Part shown: piece after piece, positions 1 to 7,508 of the stretch
Layout: each line of letters begins with the position of its first letter
How positions within the stretch are numbered: position 1 is the stretch's first letter
Assembly (NCBI GenBank): GCA_965646165.1
Contig: CBFFYP010000060.1
Coordinates: 1-27,935, forward strand
Direction of reading: 5' to 3'
DNA from: MGBC114844 sp910585855
Lineage (GTDB): Bacteria > Bacillota > Clostridia > Lachnospirales > Lachnospiraceae
DNA: 27,935 nucleotides
Translations under genes and position numbers: made by a program
Notes under the pieces: model-generated
What the model was told of the DNA's origin: nothing
The model's database searches: none
The model's input: only the letters and a program-made list of their open reading frames with translations

Positions 1-2
1 AA

Positions 3-47
3 GACAAAGAACGGGCAGAACAGGTAAAGCAAATAAAAGGTTGGTAA
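3..47 (+). CDS. 3' end of a plus-strand gene cut by the window edge
   Basis: Reading from base 3, an open frame of 14 codons ends in DKERAEQVKQIKGW followed by TAA. The charged, Lys/Glu-rich tail looks like a genuine protein C-terminus, and a plus-strand intrinsic terminator follows within 10 bases, which supports a gene ending here. Another frame also ends before the hairpin, at base 27, so the frame choice is uncertain. Too little is visible to assign a family. The TGGCACC repeats just downstream would fit an integrase gene at the end of an integrated element, but that is inference. Confidence 0.35.
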   Translation, partial: DKERAEQVKQIKGW

Positions 48-55
48 AAAGACAA

Positions 56-98
56 ACTCCGATGAAACTTGGCACCACTTTTATCGGAGTTCTTTTTT
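56..98 (+). terminator. Intrinsic terminator of the partial plus-strand gene
   Basis: A 9-bp stem (AACTCCGAT paired with ATCGGAGTT) encloses a 19-nt loop and is followed by CTTTTTT. One TGGCACC motif lies in the loop. Confidence 0.75.
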
Positions 99-117
99 AT
101 GGCACCGTTTTGGCACC
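70..117. repeat. Three TGGCACC motifs
   Basis: TGGCACC occurs at 70-76, 100-106 and 111-117; the last two are 11 bp apart, about one helical turn. The motifs lie between the end of the partial gene and the tuf terminator. Spaced short direct repeats of this kind are typical of protein binding sites, for example integrase arm sites, but the sequence alone does not prove a function. Confidence 0.5.
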
Positions 118-148
118 GCTTTTCATTTTTTCACTGTTACAAAGTTTC

Positions 149-182
149 AAAAAGGGCTTCCCGATTTCTCGGAAAGCCCCAT
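149..182 (-). terminator. Intrinsic terminator of the str operon (after tuf)
   Basis: On the minus strand an 11-bp stem (GGGCTTTCCGA paired with TCGGGAAGCCC, one G-T pair) with a GAAA loop is followed by TTTTTG. It starts about 30 bases after the tuf stop codon and faces the plus-strand terminator at 56-98. Confidence 0.9.
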
Positions 183-213
183 AAAATCCAGCTTTTTACT
201 AAATAAATTGTAA

Positions 214-1401
214 TTACTCAACAATTGTAGCAACCTTACCTGAACCTACTGTCCTTCCACCTTCACGAATAGCGAATCCAAGTCCCTGCTCCATAGCAAT
301 CGGATGAATCAATTCGATTGTCATTTCTACGTTATCACCAGGCATACACATATCAACACCATCCGGTAACTGGCAGATACCTGTTACGTCTGTTGTTCTG
401 AAATAGAACTGTGGTCTGTAGTTATTGAAAAAAGGAGTATGACGTCCGCCTTCATCCTTTGTCAATACATAAACCTGAGCAGTAAATTTCTTATGGCAGG
501 TTACGCTGTTTGGCTTACAGATAACCTGACCACGAACGATATCGGTTCTCTGAACACCACGAAGCAAAGCACCGATGTTATCACCAGCCTGAGCCTCATC
601 CAATAATTTACGGAACATTTCGATACCAGTTACAACTGTCTTTCTGTTCTCTTCCTTTACACCAACGATTTCTACTTCATCATTTAAATGAAGTGTACCA
701 CGCTCTACTCTACCTGTAGCAACTGTACCACGACCTGTAATTGTGAATACATCTTCTACTGGCATTAAGAATGGCTTATCTGTTGCTCTCTGAGGATCCG
801 GAATATATTCATCTACTGTATGCATTAACTCGATAATCTTATCGCCCCATTCGCCGCTTGGATCTTCCAGAGCCTTTAATGCAGAACCTTTGATGATTGG
901 ACAATCATTAAAGCCATATTCCTCTAACTGCTCTGTAATTTCCATCTCTACCAATTCCAATAATTCCTCGTCATCTACCATATCACATTTATTCATAAAT
1001 ACCACAATATAAGGAACACCTACCTGACGGGACAATAAGATATGTTCCTTTGTCTGAGCCATAACACCGTCTGTTGCAGCTACAACTAAGATTGCACCAT
1101 CCATCTGAGCAGCACCTGTAATCATATTTTTAACATAGTCAGCATGACCTGGGCAGTCTACGTGTGCATAGTGTCTTTTCTCTGTTTCATACTCAACGTG
1201 AGCCGTAGAAATTGTAATACCTCTTTCTCTCTCCTCTGGAGCCTTATCGATCATATCAAATGCAACAGCTTCACCAGTACCCAAACGAGCATTTAACGTC
1301 TTTGTAATAGCAGCTGTTAAAGTTGTTTTACCATGGTCAACATGACCGATTGTACCAATATTACAATGCGGCTTACTTCTCTCAAATTTAGCTTTAGACA
1401 T
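214..1401 (-). CDS. tuf: Elongation factor Tu
   Basis: This GTPase delivers aminoacyl-tRNA to the ribosomal A site. The 395-residue protein has the usual length. It shows the G1 loop GHVDHGKT at residues 19-26, RGITI near 60-64, DCPGH at 82-86 containing the catalytic histidine (H86), and NKCD followed later by SALKAL for guanine recognition; domains 2 and 3 follow and the protein ends VATIVE. The ATG has an ideal ribosome binding site (AAGGAGGA). It is the last gene of the rpsL-rpsG-fusA-tuf operon, but it also has its own strong promoter in the fusA-tuf gap, which fits the high EF-Tu demand of the cell. Identification is secure. Confidence 0.99.
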   Translation of the reverse strand: MSKAKFERSKPHCNIGTIGHVDHGKTTLTAAITKTLNARLGTGEAVAFDMIDKAPEERERGITISTAHVEYETEKRHYAHVDCPGHADYVKNMITGAAQMDGAILVVAATDGVMAQTKEHILLSRQVGVPYIVVFMNKCDMVDDEELLELVEMEITEQLEEYGFNDCPIIKGSALKALEDPSGEWGDKIIELMHTVDEYIPDPQRATDKPFLMPVEDVFTITGRGTVATGRVERGTLHLNDEVEIVGVKEENRKTVVTGIEMFRKLLDEAQAGDNIGALLRGVQRTDIVRGQVICKPNSVTCHKKFTAQVYVLTKDEGGRHTPFFNNYRPQFYFRTTDVTGICQLPDGVDMCMPGDNVEMTIELIHPIAMEQGLGFAIREGGRTVGSGKVATIVE

Positions 1402-1458
1402 TTTAAATCGTCCTCCTTAATTAATAATGCGCCCTTAGCGGCGATATAGGCTATAAGC

Positions 1459-1487
1459 ATTATATTGCATTTTTCAAATATTTTCAA
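1459..1487 (-). promoter_or_regulatory. Sigma-A promoter in front of tuf
   Basis: On the minus strand TTGAAA (1482-1487) and TATAAT (1459-1464) are separated by exactly 17 bp in the 114-bp fusA-tuf gap. This should allow tuf to be transcribed beyond the level of the rest of the str operon. Confidence 0.8.
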
Positions 1488-1515
1488 GCCTAAATTAACA
1501 CTTTTTCCCTTTATC

Positions 1516-3642
1516 TTACATATTTTTACCGGTTTTTGCATTTAAAACCTTTTCCTGTACATTCTTTGGAACTTGTTCATACCGTTCAAAGAACATAGAG
1601 TAATTGCCACGTCCCTGCGTCTTAGAACGTAAATCAGTAGAATAACCAAACATTTCGGACAACGGTACATATGCACGCACAATCTTTCCACCGCCCAAAT
1701 CATCCATTCCTTCGATACGTCCACGACGAGAATTCAAGTCACCGATAACATCTCCCATATAATCTTCTGGCATGGTAACTTCTACTTTCATAATCGGCTC
1801 AAGAAGTACCGGAGATGCTTTCTGCATTGCTTCTTTAAATGCCATCGATCCTGCGATATGGAATGCCAGTTCACTCGAATCGACTTCATGATAAGAACCA
1901 TCAAATACGGTTGCGTGTACACCTACTACAGGGAATCCGCCCAAAATACCTGCTTTTGTAGCTTCTTCGATTCCTTCTCCGACCGCAGGAATATATTCTT
2001 TTGGAATTGCACCTCCCACTACGGTAGAATCAAACTTAAATAATTCTTCTCCGTTGGCATCCATCGGTGCAAAGTGTACTTTACAATGTCCGTACTGTCC
2101 ACGACCGCCGGACTGCTTTGCATATTTGCTGTCTACATCTACTTCCTTTGTAATTGCTTCCTTATAGGCAACCTGAGGCGCACCTACATTGGCTTCTACT
2201 TTAAATTCACGAAGCAGACGGTCAACAATAATCTCTAAGTGAAGCTCACCCATACCGGCAATAATCGTCTGACCTGTTTCCTGATTGGTATGTGCACGGA
2301 AAGTCGGATCTTCTTCTGCCAATTTTGCCAAAGCTTCTCCCATTTTTCCCTGTCCTGCCTTTGTCTTTGGCTCGATTGCCAATTCGATAACAGGCTCTGG
2401 AAACTCCATAGACTCCAAAATAACTGGATGCTGTTCATCACAAATCGTATCACCTGTAGTTGTCAGCTTAAATCCTACTGCTGCTGCAATATCACCGGAA
2501 TATACTTTATCTAATTCCTGTCTTTTATTTGCGTGCATTTGTAAGATACGTCCTACACGTTCTTTTTTGCCCTTTGTTGCATTTAAAATATACGAACCGG
2601 AATTAATGCTTCCAGAATATACACGGAAGAATGCCAGTTTTCCTACAAATGGATCTGCCATAATCTTAAATGCCAAAGCAGAAAACGGTTCTTCATCGGA
2701 AGAATGACGCTCTACTTCATTTCCATCTAAATCCACACCTTTAATTGCTGGGATATCAGTTGGAGCAGGCATATATTCTACTACCGCATCCAAAAGTTTC
2801 TGCACACCTTTATTTCGATAAGCAGAACCGCAGCAAACCGGAATTGCTTTACACTCACAAGTTCCTTTTCGAAGAGCTGCCTTCATATCCTCTACAGAAG
2901 GCTCTTCTCCCTCTAAATACTGCATCATCAAATCATCATCTAATTCACAGCATTTTTCAATTAATTCTGAACGATACAATTCTGCATCGTCTTTCATATC
3001 TTCTGGAACATCAGTAACGGTAATGTCCTCACCCTTATCATCATTATAGATATAAGCCTTCATTTCAAATAAGTCAACAAGACCTTTAAATTCGTCTTCT
3101 TTACCGATTGGAAGCTGAAGAATTACTGCATTTTTTCCTAATCTAGTCTTAATTTGATCTACTGCACCATAGAAATTTGCACCTAAGATATCCATCTTAT
3201 TGATAAATGCCATTCTTGGTACATTGTAGGTATCTGCCTGCCGCCATACATTTTCAGACTGAGGCTCTACACCGCCCTTTGCACAGAATACACCGACTGC
3301 ACCGTCTAATACACGTAAGGAACGCTCTACTTCAACGGTAAAGTCAACGTGACCGGGGGTATCAATAATATTGATACGATGTTCCAATGCACCCGGCTTT
3401 GCTTTACAATCTTCCTGTAATGTCCAGTGACATGTGGTAGCGGCTGAAGTAATGGTAATACCTCTTTCCTGTTCCTGCGCCATCCAGTCCATTGTCGCAG
3501 TTCCCTCATGGGTATCCCCAATTTTGTAATTCACACCGGTATAAAATAAGATACGCTCTGTCAATGTTGTTTTACCAGCATCAATATGCGCCATAATACC
3601 AATGTTTCTTGTTCTCTCTAATGGATATTCTCTTCCAGCCAA
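1516..3642 (-). CDS. fusA: Elongation factor G
   Basis: EF-G is the GTPase that drives ribosomal translocation. The G1 motif AHIDAGKTT lies at residues 18-26 and is followed by RGITI, DTPGHVDF and NKMD, then the domain II to V sequence through MFGYSTDLRS near the C-terminus. The start is a TTG at 3640-3642. AAGGAGG sits at 3651-3657, 8 bases upstream, and the protein then begins MAGREYPLERTRN, as in other EF-Gs. The frame is open eight codons further upstream (to 3666), but that stretch contains the ribosome binding site itself. This gives 708 residues, a usual length. It is the third gene of the str operon. Confidence 0.98.
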   Translation of the reverse strand: MAGREYPLERTRNIGIMAHIDAGKTTLTERILFYTGVNYKIGDTHEGTATMDWMAQEQERGITITSAATTCHWTLQEDCKAKPGALEHRINIIDTPGHVDFTVEVERSLRVLDGAVGVFCAKGGVEPQSENVWRQADTYNVPRMAFINKMDILGANFYGAVDQIKTRLGKNAVILQLPIGKEDEFKGLVDLFEMKAYIYNDDKGEDITVTDVPEDMKDDAELYRSELIEKCCELDDDLMMQYLEGEEPSVEDMKAALRKGTCECKAIPVCCGSAYRNKGVQKLLDAVVEYMPAPTDIPAIKGVDLDGNEVERHSSDEEPFSALAFKIMADPFVGKLAFFRVYSGSINSGSYILNATKGKKERVGRILQMHANKRQELDKVYSGDIAAAVGFKLTTTGDTICDEQHPVILESMEFPEPVIELAIEPKTKAGQGKMGEALAKLAEEDPTFRAHTNQETGQTIIAGMGELHLEIIVDRLLREFKVEANVGAPQVAYKEAITKEVDVDSKYAKQSGGRGQYGHCKVHFAPMDANGEELFKFDSTVVGGAIPKEYIPAVGEGIEEATKAGILGGFPVVGVHATVFDGSYHEVDSSELAFHIAGSMAFKEAMQKASPVLLEPIMKVEVTMPEDYMGDVIGDLNSRRGRIEGMDDLGGGKIVRAYVPLSEMFGYSTDLRSKTQGRGNYSMFFERYEQVPKNVQEKVLNAKTGKNM

Positions 3643-3744
3643 GGGATTTTCCTCCTTAAAAATCAATGTTATGCAAAGGCGAAAAAATGCAAGATTCTAT
3701 TTCCTACCTTTTTCACCTTTCCCATAACAGTAATACAATTATAA

Positions 3745-4215
3745 TTAAAAACGATAATGTGCAAAAGCCTTGTTTGCATCTGCCATCTTGTGCATATCCT
3801 CTTTTCTCTTCACGGCTGCGCCTGTGTTATTGGATGCATCAAGAATTTCGTTTGCTAATCTTTCTTCCATTGTTTTCTCGCCTCTTTTACGGGAGAATGT
3901 GGTAAGCCAACGAAGTGCTAATGCCTGTCTTCTTTCGGCTCTTACTTCGATTGGTACTTGATATGTTGCACCGCCGATACGTCTTGCTTTTACTTCTAAC
4001 ACAGGCATTACATTATTCATTGCCTGTTCGAATACTTCTAACGCATCTTTTCCGCTCTTTTCTGCAACTCGTTCAAATGCACCGTATACAATCTTCTGTG
4101 CAACACCCTTTTTGCCGTCTAACATAATATTGTTAATCAGCTTGGTAACAACTTTATTGTTGTATAACGGATCTGCTAATACATCTCTTTTTTGAGTATG
4201 TCCTTTACGTGGCAC
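3745..4215 (-). CDS. rpsG: 30S ribosomal protein S7
   Basis: S7 is a primary 16S rRNA binding protein that organises the 30S head near the E site. The 156-residue sequence begins MPRKGHTQKRDVLADP and contains the family stretch ending in the conserved tail KMADANKAFAHYRF. The start is GTG (4213-4215), with AAGGAGGG a few bases upstream. The 261-bp rpsL-rpsG gap is unusually long for this operon and holds small hairpins (for example CTATAC/GTATAG near 4420). E. coli S7 represses its operon through the equivalent gap; whether that happens here cannot be read from the sequence. Confidence 0.98.
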   Translation of the reverse strand: MPRKGHTQKRDVLADPLYNNKVVTKLINNIMLDGKKGVAQKIVYGAFERVAEKSGKDALEVFEQAMNNVMPVLEVKARRIGGATYQVPIEVRAERRQALALRWLTTFSRKRGEKTMEERLANEILDASNNTGAAVKRKEDMHKMADANKAFAHYRF

Positions 4216-4476
4216 GTTACTTCCCTCCTTAATATAGCCAGAAATTATCTGTTTTAAACCTGTTCTCTTTTCTGACTTTGATTAATTCATTGGTACTCAC
4301 TTTTGATGTGTTCGTGCATGGTACTACTTTTATATTAACCTGCAACCTACAGGAACAATATTGCCGCATTTCAGTATAAAACCGCTTTTACGGCTATTTA
4401 AGTCCTACCTATACACTTTGTATAGCACAAATGTGAATAAACCTTATTATAAAATTCGGAAAACTTATTCAGATAC

Positions 4477-4899
4477 TTACTTCTTTGCGTCTTTTGGTCT
4501 TTTTGCACCATATTTGGAACGAGCCTGACGTCTGTTTGCGACTCCTGCTGTATCCAATGTACCTCTGACGATATGATATCTAGTACCTGGTAAGTCTTTT
4601 ACTCTACCGCCACGGATCAAAACTACACTATGCTCCTGAAGGTTATGTCCTTCACCCGGGATATAGCTAGTTACTTCGATTCCGTTTGAAAGACGTACTC
4701 TGGCAATTTTTCTTAATGCAGAATTCGGTTTTTTTGGAGTTGCTGTCTTTACTGCTGTACATACTCCTCTTTTTTGTGGAGCAGATGCATTGGTTGCTCT
4801 TTTTTGTAAGGAGTTAAAACCCTTCTGCAACGCTGGTGCAGTAGACTTTTTTACTGTTGTCTGTCTTCCCTTTCTTACTAACTGGTTAAATGTAGGCAT
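4477..4899 (-). CDS. rpsL: 30S ribosomal protein S12
   Basis: S12 lies at the decoding centre and controls accuracy. The 140-residue protein starts MPTFNQLVRKGRQ, has the Firmicutes-type insertion before PQKRGVCT, the TPKKPNSALRK loop with the lysines that are intact in streptomycin-sensitive strains, and the conserved PGEGHNLQEHS and LIRGGRVKDLPG segments. The ribosome binding site is AGGAGGTG. It is the first gene of the str operon. The gene upstream is not rpoC but the end of a flagellar operon, so this str operon depends on its own promoter. Confidence 0.99.
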   Translation of the reverse strand: MPTFNQLVRKGRQTTVKKSTAPALQKGFNSLQKRATNASAPQKRGVCTAVKTATPKKPNSALRKIARVRLSNGIEVTSYIPGEGHNLQEHSVVLIRGGRVKDLPGTRYHIVRGTLDTAGVANRRQARSKYGAKRPKDAKK

Positions 4900-4998
4900 T
4901 TCTTTTCACCTCCTGCAAAAATATTGATTCTGTGGTTGCTTCCTTTTGTTCAACCTTGCTTTTTGTACTGAAACAATAAGGTTTTTGGCACAATCTTT

Positions 4999-5027
4999 AT
5001 TTTAACAATCTTGTTAGAATCTGTCAA
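4999..5027 (-). promoter_or_regulatory. Strong sigma-A promoter of the str operon
   Basis: On the minus strand TTGACA (5022-5027), a 17-bp spacer and TAAAAT (4999-5004) form a near-consensus vegetative promoter. The leader to the rpsL start is about 90 nt. Confidence 0.88.
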
Positions 5028-5077
5028 GCATTTTTTATTTAAATTTTTAGGAAGTCAAGTAAAAATTTTTCCCAAAA

Positions 5078-5154
5078 GGACGCTAAATTCTGGAACGGGG
5101 GACAGCCTGCCGTTCCAGAATTTGGCTGTTTCTTGGCTTTGGAACAAAAAAGAA
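5078..5154. repeat. Short member of the GGACGC inverted-repeat family (R1)
   Basis: GGACGC (5078-5083) is followed by a perfect 13-bp inverted repeat, 5085-5097 against 5111-5123 (AAATTCTGGAACG / CGTTCCAGAATTT), with a 13-nt loop containing CAGCCTGC. It continues into GGCTGTTTCTTGG and GGAACAAAAAAGAAG, which match the outer end of the large copies at 12718 and 14840. It lies between the csrA terminator and the rpsL promoter. The stem differs from the large copies at four positions, each compensated on the other arm. Confidence 0.8.
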
Positions 5155-5193
5155 GGGCATAAGCAGAAAACTCCTTTTTTCCGCCTATAACCC
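5143..5193 (-). terminator. Intrinsic terminator of the late flagellar operon (after csrA)
   Basis: On the minus strand a stem of about 16 bp, with some G-U pairs and one bulge (5177-5193 against 5155-5170, loop of 6), is followed by TTCTTTTTTG. The T tract is also the outer end of repeat R1. Confidence 0.85.
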
Positions 5194-5218
5194 TTTTACT
5201 TCCAATTATATCCTGCAG

Positions 5219-5440
5219 TCATTGCCCCAACAGCTCTTTTAAGCTTTGTCTTGCATGTTCTGTTGCTGCTTCTCGATTTTCCTCTTGTATTTGAAGATAA
5301 ACTTCTTTTCGATAAACAGGTACAGACTTTGGTGCATTTACCCCGATTTTTACCTGATCTCCTTTTACTTCAAGGATTGTCAATTCAATATCGTTATTCA
5401 GGATAATAGATTCTCCTTTTTTTCTGGATAATGCCAGCAT
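5219..5440 (-). CDS. csrA: Carbon storage regulator CsrA (translational repressor)
   Basis: CsrA is a small dimeric RNA-binding protein that in Gram-positive bacteria blocks flagellin (hag) translation and is antagonised by FliW. The 73-residue protein begins MLALSRKKGESIILNN and has the family pattern through IKIGVNAPKSVPVYRKEVY, followed by a helical tail. The ATG is only 2 bases past the fliW stop codon, so the pair is probably translationally coupled; AAGGGG inside the fliW end serves as ribosome binding site. The flagellin gene expected nearby in B. subtilis is not in this window. A terminator follows. Confidence 0.97.
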   Translation of the reverse strand: MLALSRKKGESIILNNDIELTILEVKGDQVKIGVNAPKSVPVYRKEVYLQIQEENREAATEHARQSLKELLGQ

Positions 5441-5442
5441 GA

Positions 5443-5907
5443 CTATTCCCCTTTCTTTTCTCCGTTCTTTTTCAAAACATCATATGCCGGAAAACGTACA
5501 CTGTATTGTTCGTCTTCTACAATAATCTGACGGCATTTTCTGGTTTGAGGATTAATAATCAATGGCGCACGTAAATTAATAGTCATCTGCGTAATATCCG
5601 GCGGTACACGTAATGTACTAAGTACAAGATAACCATCCTCTCCTACTTCTCCAAGCTGATTGAGTAATTCATCTTCTACGCTTGGATTATAGGATGGTTC
5701 AATCACTAATGGATTGATTACAGGTAAGGCAAATGCCGGTTCTTCTACTGACTGCATCCACGAAATCTCACTTCTATTCTCCTGTTCTGCATCATGAATC
5801 ATAAAGAAACGCTGCATATGAGGGTAACCGATAATGCCTTCTTCAAATGTCAGCATCTTATTCTCATCAATATCCACTTCCCCGAATAGTTTTGTAACAA
5901 ACTTCAT
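5443..5907 (-). CDS. fliW: Flagellar assembly factor FliW
   Basis: FliW binds both flagellin and CsrA and links flagellin secretion to flagellin translation by partner switching. The 154-residue sequence begins with the typical KLFGEVDIDENKMLTFEEGI and GYP segment and contains VLSTLRVPPDITQMTINLRAP and the NPQTRKCRQIIV segment of the family. It lies 50 bp after flgL and directly before csrA, the conserved flgL-fliW-csrA order of Bacillus and Clostridia. Confidence 0.97.
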   Translation of the reverse strand: MKFVTKLFGEVDIDENKMLTFEEGIIGYPHMQRFFMIHDAEQENRSEISWMQSVEEPAFALPVINPLVIEPSYNPSVEDELLNQLGEVGEDGYLVLSTLRVPPDITQMTINLRAPLIINPQTRKCRQIIVEDEQYSVRFPAYDVLKKNGEKKGE

Positions 5908-5957
5908 ATCTTTCTTCCTCCACCATATTGATTCTGCTTTTTCTAATCAAAAATTTT

Positions 5958-7487
5958 TTAGATATAATCAAGCAGACTGGTTGACATCAGTTTGCTTGCA
6001 GCCGATAAAGATGCCTCATATACATTGTGTGCTGTTGTTAGATGAATAATCGTTTCTGCCTCGTCTGCATCTTCATTTGTTGATTTTAATTCTTCCAGTG
6101 AAATACTTTGATTGCCTAAACGGGTTTCATTTAAAGTCAATCTGGTACTTCTTGCACCAATATCTGCGATTTCACCTACTACTGTATTTTGATATGCTGT
6201 AAAACTGGTGTTGGCAGCACCATACATGGTCTGTAATATATCCTGCGAATAATCTAACTCTTTTTTTGCTGCTGTCAGCATATTTTCGATTTGTTTCTTT
6301 TCAGTAGGATCATACTGAGAATCTTTTTTCATATTCTCTAATTTTGATACTTTCTCCTGCAAGTCCAGAGTTTTCTGTGTAATATCGATCAATTCATCCA
6401 TATCTCTTATAATATCATGTTTAAATACATCTCTTCCCTCTGTATTAACTTTCATAGTTTGATTAAAGTTTACTGTATAGTTAATATCCTGCCTGTTTGA
6501 TGAATACTCTGTTCTCTTTTTTACACCATCATTTGTAGTACAAACACAGGTAAAATAGTTTTCTGGACGCAGTTCGCCCTTTTCAAAACCAACTTTTGTA
6601 TACTCTGTACTAATAGAGGTTGCTTCACTCAATTTTGCATAAGCTGCTTTATTCATAACAATCTCTCCCGTTTCAGCAATAAAATATGCATCTGGAGTTG
6701 GATTGTTATTATCCGCTGCCATTTTTTGATATGGATTTGGAACAATTTCTGTAGTACCATCTTGATAATAATACTTTCCATCTTTTACTACTACTTGTTG
6801 TGCAGTTATACCAGGATTAACAGGATTACCATTTTTATCTGTATATTCAATCGTTAAATCTGCTTCTTTTATTTTATCATAAGATAACCGCAGCCGATAT
6901 GTATTATATCGTTCCGGCATCTGAGTATCTGTTACATCATGTACAGAAGTTATATCTACTGAATTTGATATAGTCATTACTTGATCTAAATCTTCTGGCG
7001 TAAATGTTTCTGTAATATCATACTGAATTGTAGTATCTGTATTTGGAAAAGTCATAGTAGAGTTTGTCTTATATCCAGTAAAAATACTTCTTCCTGAGTA
7101 AGTTGCATTGGCATCTTCATAAATCTGTCCCCGATACTGTTTCATTGTATTAATAATCGACATTTTCGCTTCATTATCCAATGAACCAGTAGAACCCTGC
7201 ACCATATAAGTTACCATCTGTGATACCATACCATTCACACTGTCTAATGCATCTTCTGTTAATTTCATCCAAGATCTGGCATCTGGAATATTCTTTTTTA
7301 GATATTGTTCCAGTTCAGACATTTCCGAGCGAAAACGCAATGCACGAATCGCAATAATCGGATTTTCCGATGCCTTTTGAATCAGCTTTCTTGTCGATAA
7401 CTGAGTATACAAACTATCCAATGTAGACTTATTGGTATTTACATTTCTAACTGTATTATTGGTTATAATTGAATTTGTAATTCTCAT
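5958..7487 (-). CDS. flgL: Hook-filament junction protein FlgL (HAP3), enlarged
   Basis: FlgL forms the second junction ring between hook and filament and is secreted by the flagellar export apparatus. The N-terminus (MRITNSIITNNTVRNVNTNK) and C-terminus (LTTAHNVYEASLSAASKLMSTSLLDYI) are the coiled-coil D0 regions of the flagellin/FlgL superfamily. At 509 residues it is much longer than the roughly 300 of Bacillus FlgL; the extra sequence is a variable, presumably surface-exposed middle part. There is no N-terminal signal peptide, as expected for type III export. It lies 21 bp after flgK2 and is preceded by AAGGGA. Confidence 0.93.
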   Translation of the reverse strand: MRITNSIITNNTVRNVNTNKSTLDSLYTQLSTRKLIQKASENPIIAIRALRFRSEMSELEQYLKKNIPDARSWMKLTEDALDSVNGMVSQMVTYMVQGSTGSLDNEAKMSIINTMKQYRGQIYEDANATYSGRSIFTGYKTNSTMTFPNTDTTIQYDITETFTPEDLDQVMTISNSVDITSVHDVTDTQMPERYNTYRLRLSYDKIKEADLTIEYTDKNGNPVNPGITAQQVVVKDGKYYYQDGTTEIVPNPYQKMAADNNNPTPDAYFIAETGEIVMNKAAYAKLSEATSISTEYTKVGFEKGELRPENYFTCVCTTNDGVKKRTEYSSNRQDINYTVNFNQTMKVNTEGRDVFKHDIIRDMDELIDITQKTLDLQEKVSKLENMKKDSQYDPTEKKQIENMLTAAKKELDYSQDILQTMYGAANTSFTAYQNTVVGEIADIGARSTRLTLNETRLGNQSISLEELKSTNEDADEAETIIHLTTAHNVYEASLSAASKLMSTSLLDYI

Positions 7488-7508
7488 TCCGTTTCCCTTC
7501 TTTCTATA

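Noticed and set aside
2285..2707. A 140-codon plus-strand frame within fusA
   Set aside because: It is antisense to conserved EF-G sequence, has no ribosome binding site and a biased composition typical of a shadow frame.
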